From positions 1-64,000 of the forward strand of contig VXBA01003150.1 of assembly GCA_013399895.1 (NCBI GenBank): DNA of 64,000 nt. The letters are read 5' to 3'. Position numbers and translations under genes: made by a program. The stretch's first letter is position 1; each line of letters starts with the position of its first letter. Source of the DNA: Serilophus lunatus. Lineage: Eukaryota > Chordata > Aves > Passeriformes > Eurylaimidae. The notes beneath the pieces were generated by a model. The model worked only from the letters and a program-made list of their open reading frames with translations. It had not been told where the DNA came from and searched no databases. Shown in pieces: positions 46,737-57,600 of this stretch.

Positions 46737-49700
46737 GTAACTCTAGGTAGCTGGATTACCATATTTGAGGGCATTTCACTGTTTTTAAAAGGAAATGCTA
46801 ATTTCAGATCACCTCCTATTGGACACTTTTTATAAAGTGATGTTTTAAAAAATTCCCCAAATGATTCAGGGTCAAGTATAACCACTAAGAAACTGCAAGC
46901 TTTCTGATCTGTCAGAAAGGATCCCAGCATTGTAACAATTGGCTCAAGACTTGCTTGGCTACCTTTTGACTACCATACCTCTGGTTTCATGGTTCTAATA
47001 CAATTTGTTTGCTTCACCATGTCTTAGATTTTGTCTCTTTTCCCCTTATTTTAGGCTTTCCACATTTGGTCTGCTTGTTCTCTGTAACCCTCTAGCCAAA
47101 AATCTCTGCTAGCTGTGTATGTGGCACTGGGATGAATGAGTGGTAATTGTTTCCTTTCCCAAAATCAAATGGAGGATTTAGGAACAGGAAGATGTGTCAT
47201 CTCTCTGGATGCCAAAACTACTCAAGAAATTCAAATGCTACCATCGAAAAAATTCACAATCAAAAGAATTCTTTCAAGTGTCTCCAAATTACCTCCTATC
47301 CATCCTCTTGGGTGAATCAATGATGCAATCCCTCACTGCTCTTTTGTTTTCTTTGATCAACAGGAGATTAATTCTGCAGCTACCATAGTTTTCTATTAGT
47401 GGGTCTTACGATGTTAAAGAACAAATTGTTGCTATGGCTAATAAATAAGATAAACATTGGAATTTAAATCCATCACTTAAGGAATTATTCCAGTGTCTTG
47501 CTGTCATTCTGTAATTCTTTTAAAATAAAAAAAAACTTTCAGTCATTCTTATTAATGTAAAAGGATGTCAGTAAAATACATTTTAAAGTCTGTTAAACAA
47601 GTGCAACTTTCTCTCATATGAAAATTGCAACTCTTTGCATTCTCACTTTATGTCCCTATTTAGGTAAAACCTGTTTTTAGGAAATACATAAACACTTTCT
47701 TGCTGTTGTGAGTCTGCAGATCACCCATCCTTACTGCAGTGGAGCACTGAGATTAAACTCTGTAGCAAACCATTTATCACACAGCACCTGCCTCAAGAGA
47801 AGACTGACTTTAACAGCTGCCCTGTTGCTGCACTGCTTTCAATCACACCTTCGCATATTTATCCTACACACATTTTTTGCAAGTAGAGTTGAGTCTTCGT
47901 CTCTGGGAAGCTGATACTTCTGAACACACTTCACTCATTTCTACAGTGATCTTGGCCATGTGCTGGGAACATTGCAAAGGCAATGCAAACCTCAAATCAA
48001 AACTCCTCACTCCTGACATTTCTCTGGCAGTCTGACCTGTTCTTTCAGACTTGATCCACTCTTCATAGAGGTGCTTTGTTGAGGCCCATAGTGCTTGTAG
48101 CACACGTTTGGTGAGGGAGGGCTGTGCTTCTAAATCAGAGAGACCTGGAGATTGCTGCCATGCAAGATTCCCTTTGCTCCAAGTAGCAAGAATGCAGTGG
48201 AAGCCCTGAGCTGCTGCTTTACCTGTGGCAAGATACCATCACTCAGTGGACTGGGAGAGACCACACCTCTGTACAAAGCAGTGGCTTTTACAGAGTCGAG
48301 ATCAATGATAACTTCCTGTGGTGTGAGGTTTGAGTTTGTGGTGGCTATACAAACTCAAAAATTGCTGGGAGCAGCTCGCATGAGATCGTATCCTGATAAA
48401 TCTGCATGCCAGAACTGAGTAAAAGGTAGGATGATGAGATTTTTATCAGAATAGTGAGATTTTTATCAGAATGCGGTGGCAGAAAAACAGGTTCTTGGCC
48501 TGTTGCTAAAAGGAGAGAAGTTAGGAAAAATCTCATGGTTGCTAGGACAGGGCAAGGACTTTGGCAAATAACGCATGGAGCAAATTCCTGCCCCATTTAC
48601 CTCCTAGGCCTTTGCTTTTGAGAGTAGAGGTAAGGAACAGCAAGACAACAGCTGTATTGGGATTTTTGACATTGGACTGTGAAGAGTGACTGCCCCTGGC
48701 AAAAGTATCAAACAGGACAACTTTGAATTCTCATTTGTAAGTTATCTACCAGCATGTAGGGCATCACCACAGTTGTCCTCCAGTTGACCAACTTCTTGTT
48801 CCAGGCCAGAAGGTTGGCCTGAGTTGTAGTGGAGACCTGTGGTGGGAAGAGGGGCCACCTCAAACTGGAATGGAGGGGTATGGAGGGGACAGGAAACTAA
48901 TTAGTCTTGTTCTATACATACACTGAAAGAAGAAAAATGCCTACAGTTCACAGTATAGAGATTTAAAGAGCCTGTACACTGAACATACCTGACTGATGTT
49001 ACTGTCAGTATAGTTCCAATTATATCCTTTAGGAACTGGACAAGTCTCCAAAGTTTTTGGAAGGAGATGGGGGATTTTGTCCTAATTCCAAGAAAATCTA
49101 ATTGTCTTGGTCTGCCTTGCATCATTTGTCCTTGTAGCTTTTGTCTGTCTTAATATGTGATAGGGAACCTTCCTCTTCATGTTACTAGAATTCTTAATGG
49201 TAGAGAAGGAAAGGAAGGATTCTGTAAATCTGTAAATATCTAAAATTTTCATTTAGAGACTGTGCAGTAAACACATGTATTTTATGGCATCTCTCATTCG
49301 TCTGTAGGCAATTTTACTAACAACTTTCAATATTCCTGTACAATTCCCACTCATGCATTCCCTCAGCCTATGGGGCAGCTGGATCCAAACTAAGCCCTGA
49401 AAGAGAATCAGACCTTCTTTATAACCTAAAATTGTAATCTACCTGACTTCTTGCAGTGACAGTCAGCAGAAGGGGATAATACAGCTTACAGTGAAGTATG
49501 TGACCCCCTATCATAAACATCCAAGATAAATGGCATGCTGTGGATCTGTTAGATTTTGCTCTGGGTCTGTTAGCCTTAACCTGACATGCTTATGTGAAGC
49601 TCTGAGGAAAAGAACTTGCCTAAAGAGAGCATATCTCAGCTGATAACCTCTGTGAATGAAGATAGACCCACTGGGCTGGGTCTCTGAAAGGCAGCCAAGC

Positions 49701-50927
49701 TGAGCCCCAGCAGATCTGAGTGCTAGATTTCTGGCAGCCTACAAGCCTTGTGGGAGACTGTAAATTTGTTCAATCTGACCTTGTTTATAGTCTACTGGGA
49801 CAATGTTTGATGATAGGATAGTTTTTGTCAGTACCTCTCTATTTGCTTTGTCCTGTGACAGAGTCCAAGTAGAATGTTCTTGCAAAACATGAAGCAGTAG
49901 GATTGCAGGACTGATACAGCATGTGTTCAATGCACTTGACCTTTCATTAGGAGAGGAGCTGACAATGCAAAGAGGCACAAAGCATTTGGATAGTTACAGA
50001 CACACCAGTCCCTCATATAAGCCCTGCTATTCAGATGCTAACAGTACTTTAGACTTTCCTTTCTTATTCCAGGCTATGCAGCTTGAGCCTCAGCCCTGGT
50101 ATTTGAAGAACTTGGCCTTGAATGCGCAGAGTAACTCTCTCCCCACAGCTATGTCGTCTGCTCAGCCTTCGATCGCTGCTACTGTTTCAAGAGATGAGAA
50201 TTCACCCAGATGTAAGCCAACCCTACTCTACTTGTTTCAGGCTTTTCCCCTATACTCACAGTCATTTCAATCAGAGAATCGTTAAACCCTTAAGAATCAA
50301 GTGATTGTGATATTTCTGAGGCAGGATTGTTTTTGAGAACAGACATACCTGTAGGCTGCAGGGCCTCACAACCCAGCTGCTCATCTTTGACATCAGCCGT
50401 GAGCTTTTGGTAATACAAAAAAACCTCACAACAGTGTTAATCCCTAATCCAGCATTCAAGTCATATCTTCAAAGCACAGAGGAACCAGAATTTCTGAGTA
50501 AAGAAAAAGTGCAAGAGAAACACAAATATTTTAACACACAGATATTTCACTGAATATTCTAAATATTCAGAGCAGTGGGAGAATGGGTCCAAATTATCAA
50601 GAGGGAAAGGGGCATGAAGACTACCATGGGCTACATATTTCTGAGTCCTGTAACACACCCTTCAAATTTTACCCATCCTTACTGGGTACTGCACATCTGC
50701 CCTTACCCACCTGGGTCTGCTTTCCTCAGATTTATACCAACCATATGTATAATATCATTTATTCCCTTTAAACTTTGGCAAATAGCACATGGAGTGACCT
50801 GGAAATATCCTTCATTAAGTTCTCAATCCCAGGTATAACAGTGAATCCATTTTTAAATAATTTGATAATTGTGTTTTCCTCAGACTAACCGATTTAAAGA
50901 AAACTGTAATTCATCCATTTCCTGTAG
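46737..50927. other. Region after serpin B exon 3, expected exons 4 and 5 not found
   Basis: No segment with the exon 4 (LPKF-GTYDL) or exon 5 (GTEAA hinge, FMGK) motif was recognised on the + strand. A 20-base unit is duplicated at 48435-48472. Other open frames are short and unlike any family I know. Confidence 0.55.
48435..48472. repeat. Two-copy tandem repeat, 20-base unit
   Basis: TGAGATTTTTATCAGAAT occurs twice with the spacer AG between the copies, giving a 20-base period. It is probably a simple slippage or duplication event. Confidence 0.85.
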
Positions 50928-51155
50928 ATGTCCTTGATTATGATTGATACCCTGGTTACACAAACTCAGCTCAACATTGCTGTTGCTGCAAATGACTTTG
51001 CTGGCTTCTTGCAAAAAAGAATTTCAATGATGAAAGTACCTTTTCAGTTCAATTCTACTCCTGGAGATGAATTTATTACAAGTGAATTAACCTTATTTAT
51101 ACAAACGAGTCTTTATTTCTCTTCTGTTTATTGCATTCAGTTTCTTTTCCATAAG

Positions 51156-51395
51156 CCATCTGGAAACAAAATTCTTATGATTTAATACTTTACTAACAAG
51201 AATGTATCCTTTGTGGTTGGAAAACTGTTAACAGTAATGCTATGCTCATACAGAACATCTGAAGAAGACTTTGTCTGACTTGGGCAACTGTCCTATTAAG
51301 GAAAAGTTAGTATATTGTTTACTATGTTTCATGAAGGAAAAACAGACCACATGGCAGATGCTCTGATCAAGAAAAACATTTGAAAGGAAAAAACA
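51156..51395 (+). pseudogene. Relic of a further serpin copy (decayed exon 3)
   Basis: The sequence just before, TTTTCCATAAG, matches the acceptor context of serpin C exon 3 (TTTTGTCATAAG). What follows aligns collinearly with that exon. CCATCTGGAAAC stands against the AHWEK start. FVVGKLLTV stands against FVDQKTSVRV. HEGKTDHMADALIKKN stands against DEGKMKQVEDALLKKT. The last block starts 174 bases into the relic against 191 in serpin C, so small deletions and frameshifts have accumulated. It ends against a CR1 fragment. No joined protein is possible. Confidence 0.65.
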
Positions 51396-51399
51396 ACAG

Positions 51400-51475
51400 A
51401 ACAACAGAATCATAGAATTGTGGAATCATTAAGGATGGAAAAGATCTCCAAGGTCGAGTCCAGCCTAAGTGTAGT
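51400..51475 (-). mobile_element. Short CR1 3' terminus, antisense
   Basis: CAGAATCATAGAATTGTGGA and then AAGGATGGAAAAGATCTCCA are the antisense of the CR1 3' end. Only about 75 bases remain. It abuts the serpin exon 3 relic. Confidence 0.8.
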
Positions 51476-53124
51476 CAGAAGTAGCTGTCAGAAGAATTTT
51501 GGTTGCAGCCAGGAAAGAACCTTAGACCAGGAAAAAACATCTGTGCACAGAGGAGATGAAAAACGTATTGCAAAGTCCTATTACATATGAATGCTGTTAG
51601 GTTTGCTGTTCTCATAGATGCAGATTCTCTAGCCATCAGGAAAACCACACCATAACTGTTCCTCTATCTTTCAAGTCTGAGCTGTATCCCTTGGGTAAAT
51701 CTTGTGAGTGAAATTTTAAGACATATTGTGTCTCAGTTGCACCAGCCAGCAATTACTACCCTGTGCCCGTGCCTGTCATTGTGCTGTGTGTCATAGGCCT
51801 GACACACTCACAGTTGTTTCAAGTGTGACTGAGAAGAGGCACCAAATAGAAGCAAATATGCTCCAGCACTTCACTTCTAAATGGTCACGTTGGGAAAGAT
51901 AGTGTGGCAATCATGACAGAAAGTCCATCTATGTACAGCCTGGATACCAAAGTGTCCTGTGGAGGCATGTTAAAGCAAGTCTTAGATGGAATTGTATTGA
52001 CCTGCTAGATTATGATCTGTAGAAGCTAAGGGCAACCACGCAGTTTCTACTTTTGCCTCCATTGAAGCTGTGAAGACAATTGCTACCTTAAACCATCCCA
52101 GTGATTTGTCAGAATCCTCAATATTCTAAAATATTATGGTGTAAAAGACTAGTTTAAGAAAAGAGATACTGAGGACTGGAATCATACAATAAATTTCATT
52201 TTTATTGAATATATTCATTCAGCTAGTAGATCTTCCTTGTGCTTCTTAACTAAGGCCAAAAATATTAATCTATTAAACAATAAAAAATTATAATGCTTCA
52301 CAAAGTTTAGCCCTAATATCTAGGCTAAACTAATATCTAGGCTAAATATCTAGGCTAATGTTCTATCTGGCTTTGGAAGCAAAAAACTTCAAGCATAATT
52401 CCAAAATATCTATATAAGGAATTTTCTTGCTGCTTGATTTAGGTTATGTTGACATCATACAAATAAGAATGTAAGGCACAAGTTTAAATTTAGTTAGCAA
52501 TACCAAGAGGTTTCTCTGCATAGACAAAATGAGAACTTCTATTCTCTGGTGAACTTGTCACCCTAAATATTGTTTGCATAAAAAGGGGCCAAGAGAAAAA
52601 GGGCATATTCTGCTAGTAAAATATTATTATTTCAGTATACTAGTTACAAGTTGTAAGACCCTTGCAAGAAGTCAAGCTTTTAGTGTGATTCTCCTACATT
52701 TTATCTGCAAGTAGAACTGTTAATCAAAGAGCCTTGAGTTATAGGGATTATAAGAAAAGGAGCCCTGTGCCACCATCTCCTGGTAAAATAAAGGAATAGA
52801 CATGACAAATTCTGTCTCATTTTGAAACAAGGAAGAACATTAGATTTCTGGATTCTTATTACTTTGATTTTACTGTTAAATTTTAGCTTCTTGTTTGTTG
52901 AAATGCTGCACTTGAACTGACTGCTGTCACACAGGAGTGAGGATTTGGTGTTATGGTGGGTAGCACATACATAGCTCAGCTCAGTAGGGGGGACAGGAAG
53001 CAAATTAAATATTAGAAATTACTGAGAAAGAAAAAAGAGACAATTAGATATCAAATCATCATGCCACAGTCTAAATCTCTGGGCCATCCACACATGAACA
53101 TAAATGAGAACCAGAAAATCTTTA
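51476..53124. other. AT-rich intergenic DNA, no gene seen
   Basis: No exon 4 or 5 relic of the decayed serpin was recognised. A short tandem duplication lies at 52314-52360. Confidence 0.5.
52314..52360. repeat. Three-copy tandem repeat around TATCTAGGCTAA
   Basis: Three imperfect units of 14-17 bases, each containing TATCTAGGCTAA. It is a local slippage repeat with no known role. Confidence 0.85.
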
Positions 53125-53395
53125 GAAAACAGTGGTCAAAGGTCTGGAACGCCTCCTGTTTGAGATGAAAGAAATTTAGCCTAGAAAAGAAACGACTTGG
53201 AGGGCATAAAGAAGGCAAAACTTATTTGTGGCAAAGACTGGATGAAAGGAGACTGTTCCATTACCACATCTAAGGCCAGAGCTACAGACCATCACATGAA
53301 GCATGAAGGAGCCAATTTCAATGCCAATAAAAAGAGGTGGTTCTGTACACAGCAGGCAGTATATGTGGAGTGCCACATTGCACGGTGATGCTGCG
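53125..53395 (+). mobile_element. Strongly decayed CR1-like segment, sense
   Basis: TTTAGCCTAGAAAAGAAACG and the AATAAAAAGAGGTGGTTCTG stretch resemble the CR1 LFSLEKRR region and the following 3' part, in the right order. The similarity is patchy, so the call is tentative. Confidence 0.5.
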
Positions 53396-54290
53396 ATTCC
53401 AAAGGTATGCCAACACACTACTTGTTCTTCATGTGTTCCTGACACAGGCAAATTCCAGATGATCAATATGGCTTTTGTTAATATACATCTTTATTCATGA
53501 TGCAGCCTATAAACCATAAACTTGCTGGGTAGATATTCAGTACTTTGTATTTCCATTTCATGTTGTGTCAGTTACATATTTCACAAAAGTCATCCTTGCT
53601 AAGGAACCCTTCCTTCAGGGAGGCCAGATCACTGGTGGACCAAGGAAAGGCAGGCCTAGGTGCAAAGGTAGGGTGTCTGGTTGGAGGGAGAAGAAGGATC
53701 AGGAAGAGTCAGGCAATGGGAATTTACAGGAAAGTGTAAGGGGTTCCTCTATCCTATGTGGATCTTTCAGTATAGTGTATATGCTTTTTGTCTAATAAAA
53801 AGAAAAGAGATTGAATTTTGTGTTTTAAAAGCTGTAAGGATGCCGAAGAGTGGTATTGGCTCCTCATACATTTCCTCCTGGTTGTCCCCTGCATGACAGA
53901 CCTTAGCTGAGAGCACTTTCAGTGGAGAGTGTTTAGTCCCAGCCCCAGCTCAAAGAGAGAGATAAAAAATGTCTTGACTTTTCAACCATTTCTTACACTT
54001 CTATCCTCAGCCTTTCCTTATTGAGGGCAAAAGTGAGCTAATGTAATAGGAAATGTTGGGAAAGACCCGTGTTTACTGAGGTGAATGGAGAGACTCCCTC
54101 CTATGGGCTGCAGAAATCAATGTGTTGTGTGCTTCCATCACATTGGTACTCTCCCCAAAAGGTGCTCTATATGAGGAACAAGTATTATATGAATTTTTTC
54201 TGATCTGATAAGTGTTATAAAAAACTTTACACCTGAGGATCACTGTCAGGTATAAATGAAAGGAAAAAAATAATGTATTAAGGGTAAAGC
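53396..54290. other. Spacer left of the GC-rich element, nothing recognised
   Basis: Short open frames only; no gene, RNA or repeat family recognised. Confidence 0.5.
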
Positions 54291-55676
54291 TGTTATGGGT
54301 TTAACCTTAACGTTTCTTAGGTTGGGGGGAGGGAGATTTGTCTTTTAAAACTTTTTTTTTTTGTTGTTCCCAGGAGAGTGAAGCAGAGCGAAATGGCTAA
54401 GTCTTGGCCCTGGGCGGCAGAGCTGACTGCACTCGCTGTCGGTGAGCATGGGGTGCAGCCAGAACCTGATCGTGGCAGCGGGGCTCCCTCCTTGCCAGGC
54501 TCCCGCGGCTGCAGGACTGGGAATGTGGCAAGCGAGGGGTGCAGCCTCCATGGCCCTGTGGCACAGTGTGATGGCCTGGTGGGGCCACATTCCCTGCAGA
54601 GTGCAGGGCTGACCCTCAGTGTGGGCTGGTCTCAGCAACGGAGGCGATCCATGGCCCCCAGCAATGAACCGGCAGGTATGGTGGGCTCCACGGACTTTGG
54701 TGGCCGTGTCCATGCTGCCAGCGCCACCCCACACTGCTGCCACTGCAGAGCTGGGGCACAGCAGCAGAGGTGGCAGCCATGCCTGTGCTGGCTGCTGCCA
54801 CAGAGAGGGTCCCGAGTAAGCAGCTGTGTGGGGACAGCTAGCAGGAGCTGTGCCCATGCCGGCTGCTGCAGCTGGGCGTGGCGCCCGCTCTGGCGCCCAG
54901 TGCTGGGACTGGGGGTGTGTGACTTCTCGGCTGGTGCCACCATGCAGGGTGGCCCCTTGGTGACAGGAGCTGCCGCTGCCAGACCCCTGCGCTGGTGGGG
55001 AGGCGAGCGGCAGTGGTTTCTCTCAGCCGGTGTTGCAGCTGCCCCAGATGGCCCCATGGGTGGTGCTGATAGCACCTCCATACCCCCGGGTGCTCACTGC
55101 AAGGCTTTTTGGTAGGAACGCCATATTGCCTCGTGGTGAAATCTCGGAGAGGGGGCAGTGCCCCCGCACCACCATCCAGTGGGGAGGCGGCATGCCCCAG
55201 AAGGTTGCCATGAGAAAATGCAAGAACGAGCATCTCACAAACGCCAGAGAAGCAGAAGTCTTGTCTCTTTTCTGCTCCCTCAGTGCTAAGAGAGATATGG
55301 ATCCCCTTCTTCTCGGTCCCTTGCCATGTGGTTTCATCAGAGCTCGGGCAGTGCCGGTGGAGGAACCACGTAGAGGCAAGAACCCCTTGGGTCCCCTGGG
55401 GTTCCTTTCCTGTTCTTCTTTTCCAGCAGCTTCTAGAGTGGGGACCAGCACCATCCACGGGGCAGCCTTCCTCCTTCCCCTGCTCCACCAGCCCAACAGC
55501 TGGCCAGAAGGAGCATAGTTTGTTATTTTCTCCCTTTGCAAATTATTGTTGGGTTATTTTCTTGTAACTGGTTTTATGCAGATAGTGGTTTCATAGCCCG
55601 TAGATAATAAAAGGTTTTGTCTTCTCTATTGAGTCTCTTGCCATTGGTAGCGCCCCTTAGCATTCAAACCAGGACA
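54291..55676 (+). mobile_element. GC-rich block, probable solo LTR (about 1.39 kb)
   Basis: A sharply bounded GC-rich island in AT-rich DNA. The left end TGTTATGGGTTTAA and the right end TTCAAACCAGGACA form an imperfect inverted repeat, giving TG...CA termini. The flanking five bases, AAAGC on the left and AAGGC on the right, look like a one-mismatch target duplication. Near the right end is GATAATAAAAGG followed by TTTTGTCTTCTCTATTGAGT, a plausible polyadenylation signal and R/U5-like end. No internal retroviral genes lie beside it. The open frames of up to 245 codons on both strands are expected from GC-rich, stop-poor sequence and match no family I know. A non-autonomous element with terminal inverted repeats is the alternative. 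Confidence 0.6.
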
Positions 55677-57298
55677 AAGGCAAAGGAAAAGAATAAAATT
55701 GATTGGGCTGTAAATATCAAGGTTGAGAGGCATTAACTATTTCAGAGAATCTGCCATCAGAAGAGAATAAGCCATTTTACACTTCTTCATATCAGAAAGG
55801 AAAACAAAAATCCTCATTTTTACTTATCATTAGTGAAATTTCTTTTTAAACAGTTGCATATAAAATCTGCAAATGTATAATCCTTCAAAGGACTTAAAAA
55901 TGTTTTGAAGTTATTTTTGTTATCAAAATATTACAATTAATTTGACATAGCATTTCTTCCTTTTTTTTTTTTCAATTCAAACCTTAAAGCATTACTTATT
56001 ATTGCTACAGGTTCTTATTTAGCAAAGATGATGATTATCTTTAGTGGAACTACTCACACACTTTTCATATGACTAAAATTAATAACAACTCCACATCTTG
56101 TGGAATCAGTTACCATATTAATAAACAATTCCTAGGTCCTTTGCTTCTTCTGCTTGAATTGTCTTCAGAGGTAAACTCAAGTTTGCTGTCTGCCAGGTTT
56201 TTATATGTATTAATAGATTAACACACCATACTAGTTATTCTTTTTCCAGTACTATGAGTACTTACATGTGTGTGTGTGTGTTCATCGACATACATGTCTT
56301 TTAGAGACACATGAAACCATATACAATTATTCACTCCTCTACATACTTCACATAGGTAGTTTTTATATTTTATTTGATCTTTAAATGGAAGGAAAGCTGT
56401 GAATTGTCTTTCCCCTCACTTTCTCATCAATCTATTGCCCCTTGAAGATGAGTCAAGTGGATGATTTGAGTCTGATTATCCCAGGTAGATTGAGGTCCTT
56501 GTATCCTGATCAGGTGATCAGTTGATCGAGCCACTAGGTAATTAAGCAAAAGATTAGCATTGCTGATTTCAGAAAGAAAATAGTGTGCCCTGTCCTGTTC
56601 TACTGTTTGGCTATGCAGCCATATGAGACAACCATGGGACAAGAGCCCTCATTTGAGATGGAGGGGGAGAAGGTGCAGTTCCTTTTCCAGTACTGTCTTC
56701 AGGCTCCCAAATGCAGCTCCCCACCAGTATGCTCCCATTCAGAGGTGTTGAACACCTGTGTTCAATATGTGGGGCATTTCAACACTGACGTAGCCTGTGG
56801 CTCCTGCTCAGCAGCCAAATGCTTGTGAGTGTGCAGAGAGGGATATGTATAGAGCTGGTCATGTCTCTTTGATACATGTTACCATAGTTCTCTTTCAGGG
56901 CATAAGCTCTCATCTATATTAGTGCTCTGAGAAGACAATGAAATATTTCACCAAGAGTAAAAAAAACCCCAGTATCTTCATCATTTACACTGTATTTCTT
57001 TTTGAAGTTTGTATTTGATAAGCACATCTGCTGGATGACATTCTCCTGCATATAGTCCAACAGTAAGTAACAACACAAACACATGAGCAGGCCACATCCA
57101 CAAAACAAAATCCTTTTCCTTTACTTCAGATATTGTATGTAAAATTAAATTATCAAGATTTTTACATGAAGAACTAATTTCCTGAAAACAAATGAAGCAA
57201 AACCTTAATGAAAGAATGAGCACATCTGGGTTCCTTGATGGAGAAATGCAAGTTACAATGAAGTCTACTGTTAAGGGAAAATAAGAAGCATCATCTAG
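55677..57298. other. AT-rich spacer between two LTR-like elements
   Basis: No gene recognised. It contains a (TG)n run at 56267-56281. Confidence 0.5.
56267..56281. repeat. (TG)n microsatellite, about 7 units
   Basis: Fifteen bases of alternating TG. Confidence 0.85.
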
Positions 57299-57600
57299 GT
57301 TTTGGCTAGAATAGAGTTAATTTTCTTTATAGTAGCTGGAAGTGAGCTATATTTTGGATTTGTGTTGAAAAGTGCTGATAATACAGAGATATTTTACTTC
57401 TTACTGAGCAGTACCTAGACAGAGTCAAGGCCTTTTCTCCCTCTCACCCCACCACCCCACCAGTGAGTGAGCTGGAGATGCCCAAGGAGTTGGGAGAGGA
57501 CACAGCTGGGACAGGTGAACTTCAAGTGACCCAGTGAATATTTCATACCATATGGCATTATGCTCATCCTATAAAGCTGAAGGAAGAAGAATGTTAGAAT
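57299..57600 (+). mobile_element. Degraded avian ERV LTR fragment, sense
   Basis: The order of motifs matches an LTR family I recognise from bird genomes. It starts with TTTTGGCTAGAATAGAGTTA and ATTTTCTTTATAGTAGCTGG, continues with a TTTTGGATTTGTGTTGA stretch and a GGGAGAGGACACAGCTGGGA stretch, then CATACCATATGGCATTATGC and a TATAAAG box (57570-57576). The last two would be the core promoter of the U3 part. No R/U5 or internal region follows, so it is a truncated solo LTR. The family name needs a repeat search; I believe it is ERVL-type. Confidence 0.7.

Noticed and set aside
47194..47388. MPKLLKKF segment as a possible serpin B exon 4
   Set aside because: Only a loose resemblance to LPKF; no GTYDL or ADLSG follows and no suitable acceptor precedes it.
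53303..53388. SMPIKRGG segment as a possible reactive-loop exon relic
   Set aside because: The SMP-like match is only a few residues, with no hinge or FMGK motif; the stretch fits a decayed CR1 better.
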